A DNA stretch of 64,000 bases from Pyrobaculum islandicum DSM 4184 (lineage in GTDB: Archaea; Thermoproteota; Thermoprotei; Thermoproteales; Thermoproteaceae). The stretch is from NCBI RefSeq assembly GCF_000015205.1, contig NC_008701.1, positions 124,001-188,000 of the forward strand, written 5' to 3'. Made by a program: the position numbers and the translations under genes. The stretch's first letter is position 1, and each line of letters starts with the position of its first letter. Shown one piece after another: positions 1 to 9,104 of this stretch. Under the pieces are notes generated by a model, which saw only the letters and a list, made by a program, of their open reading frames with translations, was not told the DNA's origin and did not search any database.

Positions 1-432
1 GGCCTTAGCCCTGGCAGCCAGCGTCTCTACCTCTGCGGGGTTTACAGCCTTCTCTATTGTGCCGTCTGCAAGTGTTCTCTCGTCGACTTCAAATCTAAGC
101 TCTCTCGGCACAAGCTGACGTGGCTTGGCAAAGTAGAGGTCGTACAGCCTAGGCCTGTTCTGCCGCCCTATCTCTATGACGTCGCGGAAGCCCCTCGTAG
201 TAAACAGCGCCACCTTGGGAAGCTCAAGCCCCACTTGGCCAAGGAGGGCGTTTGTACCAATGGTAGATGCGTGTAGAACTTCGTTGAAGCCCATCTGCGA
301 GAGCCCCATAATCACGGCCTTCTCTGGCTCTCTGGGGGTGGAGAGTATTTTCAAAGTGATTATGTCTCCTCTCTCGTCTACTGCGACGAAGTCTGTAAAG
401 GTCCCTCCGACGTCCACAGCGACTATTTTCAT
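1..432 (-). CDS. hyuA: Hydantoinase A / oxoprolinase N-terminal part (cut by window edge)
   Basis: This reading frame runs off the left edge of the window, so only the first 144 codons are visible. It starts [20 protein letters not shown], the DxGGTxTD phosphate-binding start typical of the hydantoinase A/5-oxoprolinase family (ATP-dependent hydrolysis of hydantoins or oxoproline, cytoplasmic). The following [11 protein letters not shown] stretch is also a family signature. The ATG overlaps the stop of the upstream MFS transporter remnant in an ATGA arrangement, so the two were probably one operon and the transporter may have imported the substrate. Because that transporter is broken, expression of this gene may be changed. 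The exact substrate cannot be told from the N-terminus. Confidence 0.85.
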   Translation of the reverse strand, partial: MKIVAVDVGGTFTDFVAVDERGDIITLKILSTPREPEKAVIMGLSQMGFNEVLHASTIGTNALLGQVGLELPKVALFTTRGFRDVIEIGRQNRPRLYDLYFAKPRQLVPRELRFEVDERTLADGTIEKAVNPAEVETLAARAKA

Positions 433-1214
433 TTCTTTACACGGAGGGCGTATGTTAAAACTCCTACGAGGCCTAGAGTTGCCAATATGGCTAGGTAGAC
501 ACCAGCTAGAAGTCTATCGACGCCCATGATTACAGTCATCACATATGGCGCTGTCCCTGCAAATACTGTGTTGCCAATTTGATAAGCAGAGGAGACGTCG
601 GTGGTTCTAACTAGAGTGGGAAAGAGCTCGGCTAAGAAGGCGGCTTCTGGTGTATACACTATCCCATGGGCGAGACCGGTGAGTATTGCCACAGCAAAAA
701 ACATAGGCACGTTGGAAAGAGCTTGGTTTATAAGTAGCGCTCCGATGATAAATAAAATGATTCCCAGGGTAATAGGCACTACGTTTCCCACTTTTTCTGC
801 AACAAAGCCGCTGGCTATTATTCCCAGTAGGTCAAAAACTGCGAATAGTACAATTGCTAAAAACCTCGTCGGAGCGTCAACGAGCTTAAGCGCGCTTGCT
901 ATATTGGGAAGGAAGGTGTTCCCGTAGTAAAATACTGCCCCAGCTGCGCCGGCGAGTAGGATACCGACCAATAACTCCTTCCAGTATTTTGTAAACACCG
1001 CCGCCACAGGATTTTCAATTTGCATAACGGTTTTTCTAGCCTCTATATATTCTAGTGTTTCGCCAAATTTAAACCTGAAGAACAAGCCTATAACTACTAA
1101 CACCAGAGATAGGAGAAACGCAACTCTCCAACCCCACGCCGAGACTGCGGCGTCTCCAAGCACGTAAGTTAATATCAACATTACGCCTGCCGCCAGGAGG
1201 AGACCTAGGGGCAC
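429..1214 (-). pseudogene. MFS transporter, 3' fragment of an interrupted gene
   Basis: The 261 residues hold the last two-thirds of a metabolite:H+ symporter-type MFS permease: several hydrophobic helices and the motif VPLGLLLAAG that normally lies in transmembrane helix 4. The first codon here is a GTG that is really an internal codon; the preceding in-frame triplets run into a TAA two codons upstream. The N-terminal part of the same protein lies at 3164-3497 on the same strand. Roughly 40-45 residues expected between the two parts (the helix 4 entry) are absent, so the gene lost sequence as well as being split. Its stop overlaps the hyuA start. The fragment is unlikely to give a working transporter. 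Confidence 0.85.
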
Positions 1215-1621
1215 CCCGCTTTACGCCGCTTCCGACGGGGTTATGGGCAGGTATCTCGGCGGGGGCGTCTCCGAAGTGGCTTAGGCTTGAGTCTCGTGAT
1301 TGTTACTGTCGGTAATTAAAGGAGGTTATCCAAACTGGTAGTTGAAGATTTTACACACTTTTTACTGACTGCGCCTGACGTGTTGCATATTTTTCAACGG
1401 GGTCTATATCCTCCCGTTTGTACGTTGTACGTGGAGTCTATATGTGTTTCACTTGCCTGGCTTGTGAGACGCGGATTTGCGGGGTAAGGCTGTGGGATTA
1501 TGTAGCCGGTCTCCATTAGGTAAAGCGTGACGCGGACTGAAGTTCAAACTTTTGGAGAACTCCCCCTCCATATATCTTGTTATAAGGTGTTGTTTAAAAA
1601 GGTAGAGGATTGCAACGGCTT

Positions 1622-1771
1622 ATGATTTGTCCGTACTGTAGCTCTGGCAAAATAGTGTTGCAGAGCGGCGAGTATGTGTGTAGAGAGTGCGGCACGGTTG
1701 TGGGGTGGCGCCGCCCAGAGTTACGCCGCCGCGTTGCTGCCCTCTTAAGGGGGGCAGACAGACGAAGTTGA
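1622..1771 (+). CDS. Small TFIIB-type zinc-ribbon protein (49 aa)
   Basis: An ATG-started ORF of 49 codons encodes a zinc ribbon: MICPYCSSGKIVL, then YVCRECGTVVGW, giving CxxC-x15-CxxC as in the N-terminal ribbon of archaeal transcription factor B. A basic tail follows and then a stop; the cyclin folds of TFB are absent. A TATA-like GTTTAAAAAGG lies about 25-30 nt before the ATG, which fits a leaderless archaeal gene. It sits just upstream of tnpB inside the insertion. It may be a captured TFB ribbon or the remnant of another zinc-ribbon protein. Function is unknown. Confidence 0.55.
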   Translation: MICPYCSSGKIVLQSGEYVCRECGTVVGWRRPELRRRVAALLRGADRRS

Positions 1772-1778
1772 CAGCGAC

Positions 1779-3149
1779 GTGGTAAAGTTCTACTCGAACA
1801 GGAGTTTTCCTGAAAAACGCAGTGCGGCGAACCATATCTTATTATGGAAGACAGACAGTATAGAAGAGGGGAGCGGACGGAAGAAGCGTAGCCGGAGACG
1901 CAAGAAGAACAGTGCAGAGAGGAAAGACGTGAAGAAGGTGTATGTTGTAACACACACCGTCGCCGTCCCCAGCCCGCGGCTGAGTTGGAGGAAGTTCAAT
2001 ACGCTGAAGGAGCTTGTGGAGAAGTATAGGGAGCTGGTCGTCCACCTCGTCGACTACGGCTTTAAACACGGCGTGACGGGACAGATCTCGCTCCGCAAGG
2101 CCCTGTATGAAGAACTGCGCAGAAGGCACCCCGACCTCCCATCCCACTACGTCTACACGGCGGCGCAGGACGCGGCCGCCCGCGTAAAGAGCTTTATGGC
2201 GCTGAAGCGGGAGGGAAAGGCGAAGACGGAAAAGCCAGAGATACGAAGGATCAGCATTTGGCTTGACGACCACCTCTGGATCCGCGAGGGCTTCACGGCG
2301 GTAAGGGTGTCGACGCACAGGGGGTGGGTCACGATTCCGCTTTGGCCCACCAGGCAGTTCTGGCGCCACATCAACGAGGGGTGGAGACTGAAGACACAGC
2401 CGAGGCTAAAGCTGGACGAGAAGAGGCGCATCGCCTACGTCTACTTCGTCTTTGAGAAGGTTGTGGAGGAGAAGCCGGCGAAGGGCGTTGTCTCCGTCGA
2501 CCTAAACGAGAACAACGTGGCTGTGAAGGCCGGCGGCAGGGTGTACATCCTTGAGACTGGGATCAGGGACATAACGCTCGGCTACAACAGCAGGAGAGAG
2601 GTCATGCAGTCTCTGAAAGGAAATAGGTACGTGAGCCGGGCGCTGAAGAAAAACGAACTGAACAAAAAGAACGACATCCGCAGAAAGGTAGCCAATTTCG
2701 TAGTCAGAGAGGCGGAGAGATTAGGCGCCGCAATAGCCGTCGAAAATCTGCCAAGGGAAGTGCCAAAAAACATGATCAAAAATGTAGATGATCCAAAGCT
2801 CAGAGATAGAATCTACAAAGCTGGATTTAGAAGTATGTTAAGAGAAATTATACAAAAGGCAAGGGAACACGGCATCCCGGTGATAAAGGTCGACCCGAGG
2901 GGTACCTCCTCCACCTGCCCGCGGTGTGGGGGGAGGTTGGTGAGGGGCCCTGCCCCGAGGCTCCTCCTCTGCCCCCACTGCGGGTGGGAAGGGGGGAGGG
3001 ACGTCGCCGCCGTCATAAACATCGAAAGGAGGGCACTCGAGGAGGGCCGCGTGCCGCCCGGCCCCATGCCCAATGACCCCACGCCCGAGGTATCTTGGAT
3101 ACCCATGACGGCGTGGGCGAGGAGAAAGTCCCTAGGCGCAATAGCCTAG
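1779..3149 (+). CDS. tnpB: TnpB, RNA-guided nuclease of IS200/IS605 (IS1341 type)
   Basis: The protein has the TnpB layout: an N-terminal nucleic-acid-binding part, a split RuvC core with D241 (SVDLNENNVAV), E322 (AVENLPR) and D408 (GGRDVAAVIN), and a four-cysteine zinc finger (C380, C383, C398, C401). All three catalytic acids are present, so it may be active as an omega-RNA-guided DNA endonuclease. The longest frame starts with GTG at 1779, but residues 1-50 are not TnpB-like; GTG at 1929 (VKKVYVVTH) is a more probable start. The stop codon lies within the right-end hairpin, so the 3' part of the gene and the presumed guide scaffold overlap. No tnpA is nearby. Confidence 0.88.
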   Translation: MVKFYSNRSFPEKRSAANHILLWKTDSIEEGSGRKKRSRRRKKNSAERKDVKKVYVVTHTVAVPSPRLSWRKFNTLKELVEKYRELVVHLVDYGFKHGVTGQISLRKALYEELRRRHPDLPSHYVYTAAQDAAARVKSFMALKREGKAKTEKPEIRRISIWLDDHLWIREGFTAVRVSTHRGWVTIPLWPTRQFWRHINEGWRLKTQPRLKLDEKRRIAYVYFVFEKVVEEKPAKGVVSVDLNENNVAVKAGGRVYILETGIRDITLGYNSRREVMQSLKGNRYVSRALKKNELNKKNDIRRKVANFVVREAERLGAAIAVENLPREVPKNMIKNVDDPKLRDRIYKAGFRSMLREIIQKAREHGIPVIKVDPRGTSSTCPRCGGRLVRGPAPRLLLCPHCGWEGGRDVAAVINIERRALEEGRVPPGPMPNDPTPEVSWIPMTAWARRKSLGAIA

Positions 3150-3163
3150 GGACAGCGCGGTAT
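3131..3163 (+). repeat. Right-end hairpin of the TnpB element
   Basis: A 9-bp perfect stem TCCCTAGGC/GCCTAGGGA with a six-base loop overlaps the tnpB stop codon and is followed by CAGCGCGG. Related copies occur at 14743-14766, 17781-17796 (loop lost) and 49325-49358. Subterminal hairpins are what IS200/IS605 TnpA recognises. Confidence 0.75.
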
Positions 3164-3497
3164 TTGCCACAGCTACCCCCCACTCCTTATATGATGGGAC
3201 TAGGCCTATGAGAGCTGTGGCTAGACCTGCCGTTAGTAAAGTCCAAAAGATGGCCGTTCTTCTGCCAAAACGATCGCCGACCCACCCAAAAAACAAAGCA
3301 CCCAGAGGGCGTGCGAAAAATCCAAGCGCAAACGTTAGAAATACATTAGCAAGTTGCACTATAGGGTCTTTAGAGGGGAAGAAAGCAGCGCCTACATATG
3401 TCGCAGCTACGGCGAAAAGAAAGGCGTCATACCATTCTAACACTGTTCCTGAGGCTACGCCTATTATGAGACCGGGTCCGATACTTCTACTTGCCAT
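3164..3497 (-). pseudogene. MFS transporter, 5' fragment of an interrupted gene
   Basis: The fragment begins MASRSIGPGLIIGVASGTVL and carries the MFS loop motif GWVGDRFGRRTAIFW between helices 2 and 3, as in metabolite:H+ symporters. Homology fades around SYKEWGVAVANT, where the inserted element begins; the frame then reads into the element's right end and stops at 3132. The rest of the protein is at 429-1214. A TATA-like run (TACTTAAAAATAAG) lies just upstream on this strand, so a truncated product of about 120 residues could still be made. Confidence 0.8.
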
Positions 3498-3809
3498 GAC
3501 ATGAGATTTTACTTATTTTTAAGTACTACCACTATATAGATACCATAGTCACTATAGTGGGCATTTAATTTATCTATAGGTAATACTTATTGTACTGCAA
3601 AAAGATTTCAAAAATCTATCAATACGATATCTAGAATAGCTTTGGAATAGTGGTTTTGCTTTACTAGTGTGTTTATGATGCTTTTCCAGCGGCGCAAAAT
3701 ACAAAATATGGTCTCTTACTTTGTGCCTACGTTAGGGGTCAACTATTGGTAAAGTTGCTGACTGTTATGGCCGGCATGATTTTATTTATATGGGGGGTTT
3801 AGCCTAGGC
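3498..3809. promoter_or_regulatory. Divergent intergenic region with TATA box for the flippase gene
   Basis: This A/T-rich gap separates two divergent genes. TTTTATTTATATGG at about 3779-3792 lies roughly 25 nt before the GTG at 3810 and is the likely TATA element, giving an almost leaderless transcript. No gene or RNA was recognised in the remainder. Confidence 0.5.
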
Positions 3810-5072
3810 GTGGAGAGAGCTGTAAAAAGCGCCGCTTGGATTACGGCGGCTACAGTCGTTACGACAGTGTCTGGTCTTGTGTTTTGGAGCTTGGCGGCTA
3901 GGCTGGGCGGGAGGGCGGGCTTGGGGGCGGCGGCGTATGAGGTGGCGGCGGCTAATGTGGCTTCTGCGCTTTTAAATATCGGGCTTCAGAGTTACACGCT
4001 TAGGTTTGTGTCTGATAGAGGCGGGTCGGCGCTGGCCACTGCCTACACGGCAGCTGCTCTCCTCTCGCTGGCGGGAGGCGCAGCGCTGGCGGCGCTGGGC
4101 TTTGACTGGGCTCCTCTCCTTCTTGCATCTTCTCTTTTCTTCGCCGCATCTGCGGGAGCTCTCATAGCTTCTGGATTTTCCGCCGGCTATTTCTATTCGG
4201 CATTGACAGGGGCTGTGTTAAAACTAGCCCTGCCCTTTTTCGCCGCCCCGCTTTTTGCTTTTACAGTAGCTTCGATAGCTTCTGCGGCAGTCGCAGGAGT
4301 TTATGCAGCAAGGCGAGTTGGCTTATCTAAGCCGGGGGGCTGGGGGGACTTTCTCGCGGCCGGCCTTAGTAACTACGCTGTGAATTTCTCAGTGAGTTTC
4401 GCCGTGTCACTTGGCGTTGTTATAGCTGGGGCGTTGGGGAACACAGGACAGGCCGGCGTTTTGTATCTCCTTGCCATGGCTGTCCTCGCCGCTTCTTCAG
4501 TCGCCGGCGCTCTGGCCCAAGCTAGCGTTCCTGTGATGGTGGAGGGCGGCACGTCGCTGGCCGAGAGGGGGGTTCGCATCGCCGTTGGTATTAACGTTCC
4601 GCTGGCTATTGCGGCGGCCGGTGCGTCGTATGTGTTGATGTCTCTACTGGGGAGGGAGTATGTGGAGGATGCGCCTTCGCTTGCAGCTGCAATGCCGGCG
4701 GTGGTAGAATTGTCTGCTATTTCTATGGCGTCAGCTATATACAATGTAGAGAAGAGGTGGCTTGACTTAGCTATACTTGGCGTTGTCGGTTCGGCTTCTG
4801 TAGCTGTGTCCTCCGCCCTTCTGCCCCCGGGCGTTGCCCTAGCCGTAGGGTTTATACCGCCGTTTTTAATCTCGCTTAGGGCTGTGCCGCAGGCACCGCT
4901 ATTGATAGGCCTTGGCCTCACAGTTGTTTTTACGCCTGTCGCCTATATATCTGGCGTATTAGGCGGTCTTTTGGCGGCAGCGGGGGCGGCATCTGTATTA
5001 CACGTCCTGGGGGTGTTTAATGTCAAAGATTACATCCGCCTGGCGAAAATCGTACTGTCTAGAAGTCCGTGA
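3810..5072 (+). CDS. Wzx/MATE-like polysaccharide flippase
   Basis: A 420-residue, highly hydrophobic protein with about 12-14 predicted membrane spans and the N-terminal pattern WITAATVVTTVSGLVFWSLAAR, as in oligosaccharide flippases of the MVF superfamily. It would move lipid-linked sugars across the cell membrane for surface glycan or S-layer glycosylation. The start is a GTG at the distance from a TATA box expected for a leaderless gene. Its stop overlaps the GTG of the next membrane protein, and glycosyltransferases follow, which supports the role. Specificity is unknown. Confidence 0.7.
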   Translation: MERAVKSAAWITAATVVTTVSGLVFWSLAARLGGRAGLGAAAYEVAAANVASALLNIGLQSYTLRFVSDRGGSALATAYTAAALLSLAGGAALAALGFDWAPLLLASSLFFAASAGALIASGFSAGYFYSALTGAVLKLALPFFAAPLFAFTVASIASAAVAGVYAARRVGLSKPGGWGDFLAAGLSNYAVNFSVSFAVSLGVVIAGALGNTGQAGVLYLLAMAVLAASSVAGALAQASVPVMVEGGTSLAERGVRIAVGINVPLAIAAAGASYVLMSLLGREYVEDAPSLAAAMPAVVELSAISMASAIYNVEKRWLDLAILGVVGSASVAVSSALLPPGVALAVGFIPPFLISLRAVPQAPLLIGLGLTVVFTPVAYISGVLGGLLAAAGAASVLHVLGVFNVKDYIRLAKIVLSRSP

Positions 5073-6172
5073 TATTTTTTGCCCTTCTGGGCGGTCTCGC
5101 GGCTGGGGGGAGGTGGGGGGCGGCCTACGGAGTGCTTGCAACCTATATCCTCTATGTTTTGTACGGCTTGAGCCCCCCTCTGGGGGTCGTCGGAGCGCTT
5201 GTTGTTATCGCCGCGGCGCGCGGCCTGCGGCTTGACAAACTTACTCTCTACGCCCTTGCGACGGCTTTTGGCAAATTTCTCCTTCTGCCGCATCTGGCAA
5301 GCCGCCCCATCCCGTACTACGAGGCTCTGTGGTACGCGGCGCAAGTTTCGCCAGAGTGGAGGACCTACGCCCCGCTTACCTACCTCCCTCATATGCCGCC
5401 GCTTGAACTCGCGCTGGAGGGAACGCTCTTCGTCGTCGGCGCTGCTGCCCTAGCCTCAAGGGCGTTGGCCGAGGTGTGGGGACGTGGGGCTGTCTTCTGG
5501 CCTCTCTTGGCGCCTGAGCCGCTAGTGTTTGGACATTTTGCCATGGCGATGCCGCTGGCGTGGATTGCGGCATATTTCGCGCGACTGAGACGCTGGGAGT
5601 GGGCGCTTGTCTCTGTGGCGTTTGCCGCCGGCTTTCACATCTACGGCGGGGCGGTGGCTCTGCTCTTCGTGGCGTTGTATGGCACGCCTTGGGTGCTCCT
5701 ACTGGCGCCTTTGGCATTGCTGACCCCCCAGTCTTGGGTTCTCATCTCGCTCCTCTGGCGCATACCGGGGACAGACCTCCTCTCGGTTCTGGAAAAGGTG
5801 GCTTTTAGGGCGGAGTGGTTTTGGTACATAAAACTGGCGGTGGAGCTCGCCGTTGTTCTGGCGGCCGCAGTCTCCGCGGGGAGAGCAGGTGTCGTGGCTT
5901 TAGTAGGGATTTTGGGGGCTCTACTCACTGCGAGAGCGCCTCAAGAATACGCCGGGTTTGTATATAGGCACTTCGCCGTAGTACTCCCCTTCTCCAGGCC
6001 GAGGCCTCTGTGGGCTTTCGCACTCCTCGCCTTCGTGCCGTATCTTATGCAGGTATATTTCTTTGGCCTAGACTGGGGCTGGGCTGTGAGGTATGCCCAG
6101 TCTTTTGCTTGTGGCTGTCCAGTGGAGGGCCCTGTGGAGTCTGCATATAGGCTTATATACTTAAAAGACTAA
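5069..6172 (+). CDS. Polytopic membrane protein of the polysaccharide cluster
   Basis: A 367-residue protein with about ten hydrophobic segments. The GTG start overlaps the stop of the flippase gene (GTGA), showing translational coupling. No catalytic motif was recognised. Short soluble loops with acidic and aromatic residues and the overall size would fit a GT-C type glycosyltransferase or polymerase (for example PMT/ArnT-like or DUF2029-like). The same kind of protein recurs at 7845-9104. Function is inferred only from the neighbourhood. Confidence 0.6.
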   Translation: MIFFALLGGLAAGGRWGAAYGVLATYILYVLYGLSPPLGVVGALVVIAAARGLRLDKLTLYALATAFGKFLLLPHLASRPIPYYEALWYAAQVSPEWRTYAPLTYLPHMPPLELALEGTLFVVGAAALASRALAEVWGRGAVFWPLLAPEPLVFGHFAMAMPLAWIAAYFARLRRWEWALVSVAFAAGFHIYGGAVALLFVALYGTPWVLLLAPLALLTPQSWVLISLLWRIPGTDLLSVLEKVAFRAEWFWYIKLAVELAVVLAAAVSAGRAGVVALVGILGALLTARAPQEYAGFVYRHFAVVLPFSRPRPLWAFALLAFVPYLMQVYFFGLDWGWAVRYAQSFACGCPVEGPVESAYRLIYLKD

Positions 6173-6186
6173 GTTTTCGGCCTCTT

Positions 6187-7356
6187 GTGTGTATAACTGT
6201 TGTACTTCCAGTTTTAAACGAAGCTGAAGCGCTCCCAAAGGTAGTGGAGGAGCTTAGGGCGGCTGGCTTTAACAATATCTTAGTGGTAGACGGAGGCTCC
6301 ACAGACGGTAGCGTCGAGGTGGCGAAGAGACTCGGCGTTAGAGTCATCAGCCAGATGGGGAGGGGTAAGGGGATGGCGGTGAGGACGGCCCTTATGTACG
6401 TCGACACTCCCTATGTCGCTTTTCTAGACGCCGACTATACCTACCCGGCGGAGGACCTCAAAAAGCTGTTGCCCCTCCTCCGCCATTACGACGTCGTCCT
6501 CGGCGCGAGACGTGGAGAGATGCCCCTGATATATAGGCTGGGAAACAAGGCCTTGGGCTGGCTATTCCGGCTTCTCTTCGGCGTAGACATAAGAGATCCT
6601 CTCACCGGCATGTACGCCGCCAGGACAGAGGTACTTAGAGATGCCGCTCTTGAGGCCAGAGGCTTCGATCTAGAGGTGGACCTCTTGGCGAAGGCGCTTG
6701 CAAATGGCGCCAGAGTGGCCGAAGTGGAGATTGGGTACAGGAGGAGGGTTGGTAAGAAGAAGCTCAAGCCTTGGCACGGGCTTTCCATCGCGCTAAAATC
6801 CCTCTCGCTTGCCTACCGACTAAACCCCACCCTGTCCCTCTCCCTCCTCGGCTCGTTTCTTCTCGTACCTGGAGTTGCCCTGGGGTCGTGGGTGGCATAT
6901 AGGTTCTTCTACCAGGGAGTTCCCCACTACATGTTGGGTCTCTTCTCTCTAATCCTCATAATGCTTGGCGCTCTGTCTATTGCATTGCTCCCCCTAGCCA
7001 CAGCCGTGTTGAGACTTCAAGCCGCCGTGAGGAGGAGAGATCTGCGCCTCCCCACGGACTGTCTCCCGCCCTTGCCCGAGCCTACGCCGCTGGCGACGCC
7101 GGCCTTAGCTAAGTCGGAGGGGGGCGAGACAGAGACGCCGCTTCTCCACGTGGGCAGGGGGCTTGTTCTATCCTTCATGGCGCTTTTGGCAACAGCAGCC
7201 TATTACCTCGGGGTTGGAGACACCACGACTGCAAATAAGCTGGCTGAGTGGGCCTACTACGCCCTGGCGGGCGCCGTCGTTGCTCTGCTTATAGACGCCG
7301 CGGTGGTCAGCCGCCGTGAACAGCGAGAAAGTCAGACATTGGGAAGTCATGGATAA
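6187..7356 (+). CDS. Family 2 glycosyltransferase with C-terminal membrane anchor
   Basis: The first 220 residues form a GT2 GT-A domain of the dolichyl-phosphate mannose/glucose synthase type: VVLPVLNEAEALP, then VVDGGSTDGS for nucleotide-sugar binding and FLDADYTYP for the metal-binding acidic motif. Two hydrophobic segments (about 215-270) and a further pair near the C-terminus (about 335-375) would anchor it. It starts with GTG, 14 nt after the previous gene, so it is in the same operon. It probably loads a sugar onto a polyprenyl-phosphate carrier on the cytoplasmic face. The C-terminus overlaps a short gene on the other strand by 50 bp. Confidence 0.82.
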   Translation: MCITVVLPVLNEAEALPKVVEELRAAGFNNILVVDGGSTDGSVEVAKRLGVRVISQMGRGKGMAVRTALMYVDTPYVAFLDADYTYPAEDLKKLLPLLRHYDVVLGARRGEMPLIYRLGNKALGWLFRLLFGVDIRDPLTGMYAARTEVLRDAALEARGFDLEVDLLAKALANGARVAEVEIGYRRRVGKKKLKPWHGLSIALKSLSLAYRLNPTLSLSLLGSFLLVPGVALGSWVAYRFFYQGVPHYMLGLFSLILIMLGALSIALLPLATAVLRLQAAVRRRDLRLPTDCLPPLPEPTPLATPALAKSEGGETETPLLHVGRGLVLSFMALLATAAYYLGVGDTTTANKLAEWAYYALAGAVVALLIDAAVVSRREQRESQTLGSHG

Positions 7357-7834
7357 CGCGCTGGGGCGAGCCGGATATGTCAAGGGGGCGGCCGTCTATC
7401 TGAAGAACTCCAGACACCTCTCTCGGCGATCCGTCGGGGGCGAGACAAAGCTTCCCCTCGAAGGCGAGGGTTCTACTGGCGAGCTGTGTAGGCCTGAGGA
7501 CGACTCTGTAGCACCCCCCGCCGAGATCCTCTATGTTAAGTCTCCCCTCAGCTTTAAGCTTGAGGTAGAGCGATATGGCGTTGATCTCTTGTGAAGTGCA
7601 ACGGCCCCCCGGGTCGCATACGACTACTCGCCAGAGGTTTACTGCGAATTTGTAGCCATGGACTACGCCATAGGCGTGGCTCCCATCTGCTGCCACAAAG
7701 CCCCAGGGGAAGTAGGCAGTATAGATGCCGGCCCTCAGCCGCTCCAGTAGGTCTATGGGAGGGGCTAGGACCACAATCAGGGCGGTCGCAGTGAAGGCGA
7801 CTGCCGTGACGGCGGTGATTAAGTGGCCTCGCAT
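7307..7834 (-). CDS. Hypothetical secreted or membrane-anchored protein
   Basis: A 175-residue ORF with a single N-terminal hydrophobic stretch (LITAVTAVAFTATALIVVLA) that could be a signal anchor, followed by a soluble domain with four cysteines. No family was recognised. Its ATG lies 10 bp from the ATG of the oppositely oriented gene at 7845, and its 3' end overlaps the GT2 gene. It is the only minus-strand gene in this cluster, so it may be spurious, but the signal-anchor plus soluble-domain pattern favours a real gene. Confidence 0.45.
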   Translation of the reverse strand: MRGHLITAVTAVAFTATALIVVLAPPIDLLERLRAGIYTAYFPWGFVAADGSHAYGVVHGYKFAVNLWRVVVCDPGGRCTSQEINAISLYLKLKAEGRLNIEDLGGGCYRVVLRPTQLASRTLAFEGKLCLAPDGSPREVSGVLQIDGRPLDISGSPQRVIHDFPMSDFLAVHGG

Positions 7835-7844
7835 TGGCTATATA

Positions 7845-9104
7845 ATGCTTCTCCTATATATTCCTTACTTATATTTCTACCTCCAACAGCTATGGCTTAA
7901 CGCGTCGTGGCTCCCCCGGGGGGACGACTACCCTATACACGTCTACTTCGCCCTTCTGCTTAGGAGTGAGCTCGTCTCCCTCTTCACAAGCCCCGGGGAG
8001 TACCCCGGCATTCCCCACCTCCTGGGCCTCCTCTGGGGGGACCCCCTGGCGCTGGGGAGGGCCTTCGCCGTGTACGCCGCTGCACTAGCCGTCTTGGGGG
8101 TGGCGCTGTATGGACTCTACTTTAGAGCTGTTGGAATTCCGGCGCCTTTCCTCGCCTCGTTCTACCTCGTGACGGCGTCTGTGAGAACTCTAGCAGGGCT
8201 TATCGACGGCCAGATAGCAGATAAGACAGTCCTCCTGGTGTTCGTCCCACTGTCGCTCTACCTCTACGCCAGGGGGCGGCCGGCCGCCGCCGTCGCCGCC
8301 CTAGCGCCGTCTATATTCACAAATTATCTCGGCGTTGCTTACGGCGGGCTTCTCTTGGTGATGTACGCCATTTACGGCGGGAGGAGGGCCCGGCTGGCGC
8401 TCATGATCTACATAGCCCTTGTGGCAGTGTTCCTCTGGCATAAGGCCCTCTCCGTCCTAGAACTGGCGGGGCAGGCGGCCTCTGTGCCGCCGATGCCCTG
8501 GGACCCCGCGTGGGGTTTGGTCTACGCCTTCTACGGCCCCTCTCCCGCCATCCTAATACCGCTTGCCATCCTGGGGCTTAGGAAGAGGGCTGTGGCTCCC
8601 TTAGCCATCGCCTCCCTCCTGTTGCTCGTCATAGGGGCGGCGAGCTCCGCCTACGGAGAGAGACTATACAGAATAGCGGCGCTTCTATTACCGGCTTCGG
8701 CGGTTGCTTCTGGGTGGGCGGGCCTCGCTGTAGCGGCGTATTCCGCCCTCCCGGCCGCGGGGGGCTGGGCGTGGGCTCTCGGCGCTGTGCCGGGGCTCTA
8801 TCAGCTTGTGGATAGGATCACGCCGAGTCAGCTCGACGCCTATCACGCCGTGCTAGAGACGCTCCCGAGCAACTCGACCGTTGAGGTGCAGTGGAGCCTA
8901 GACCCATGGCTCCTCCCCTTGGCCTACGCATACAGACCAGACATCAAGGTGTACTTGACGGCTTGCCGGTGGACGCAAGCCGATTTCTACGTCTATACGC
9001 CTCCCGACCCCCGCCAGTGGTACATGCCGTGTATACGCGAGGTGGGCCCGCCGCCAGGCGTGAAGATAGCCAGTTGGGGCAACACCACCCTCTACAAGAG
9101 GTGA
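7845..9104 (+). CDS. Polytopic membrane protein, probable GT-C type or polysaccharide protein
   Basis: I chose the ATG at 7845 because a TATA-like stretch lies just upstream and the first hydrophobic helix (MLLLYIPYLYFYLQQLWLN) starts there; a longer frame from 7725 has a non-hydrophobic lead-in. The 419-residue protein has about ten helices and an extracellular loop after helix 1 with WLPRGDDYPIH, an acidic-pair motif often seen in GT-C glycosyltransferases. A soluble C-terminal part of about 80 residues follows. The stop overlaps the start of the GT4 gene (GTGA), so the two are translationally coupled. Confidence 0.6.
   Translation: MLLLYIPYLYFYLQQLWLNASWLPRGDDYPIHVYFALLLRSELVSLFTSPGEYPGIPHLLGLLWGDPLALGRAFAVYAAALAVLGVALYGLYFRAVGIPAPFLASFYLVTASVRTLAGLIDGQIADKTVLLVFVPLSLYLYARGRPAAAVAALAPSIFTNYLGVAYGGLLLVMYAIYGGRRARLALMIYIALVAVFLWHKALSVLELAGQAASVPPMPWDPAWGLVYAFYGPSPAILIPLAILGLRKRAVAPLAIASLLLLVIGAASSAYGERLYRIAALLLPASAVASGWAGLAVAAYSALPAAGGWAWALGAVPGLYQLVDRITPSQLDAYHAVLETLPSNSTVEVQWSLDPWLLPLAYAYRPDIKVYLTACRWTQADFYVYTPPDPRQWYMPCIREVGPPPGVKIASWGNTTLYKR

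Larger units (their letters stand above)
1215..3163 (+). mobile_element. IS200/IS605-type TnpB element inserted in the MFS gene
   Basis: This 1.9-kb insertion separates the two halves of the MFS transporter. It carries a tnpB gene, a small zinc-ribbon ORF and a right end made of a perfect TCCCTAGGC/GCCTAGGGA stem-loop followed by CAGCGCGG. The same right-end sequence recurs in inverted form at 14728-14766 and 17767-17796, which places the right boundary close to 3163. The left boundary is not clear; 1215-1300 resembles sequence at 17870-17930 and could be an older TnpB scar. No TnpA transposase is present, so the element would need one in trans. Confidence 0.7.

Noticed and set aside
7591-7794. 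Plus-strand frames opposite the gene at 7307-7834
   Set aside because: Composition is typical of antisense shadow in GC-rich DNA and there is no promoter or family motif.
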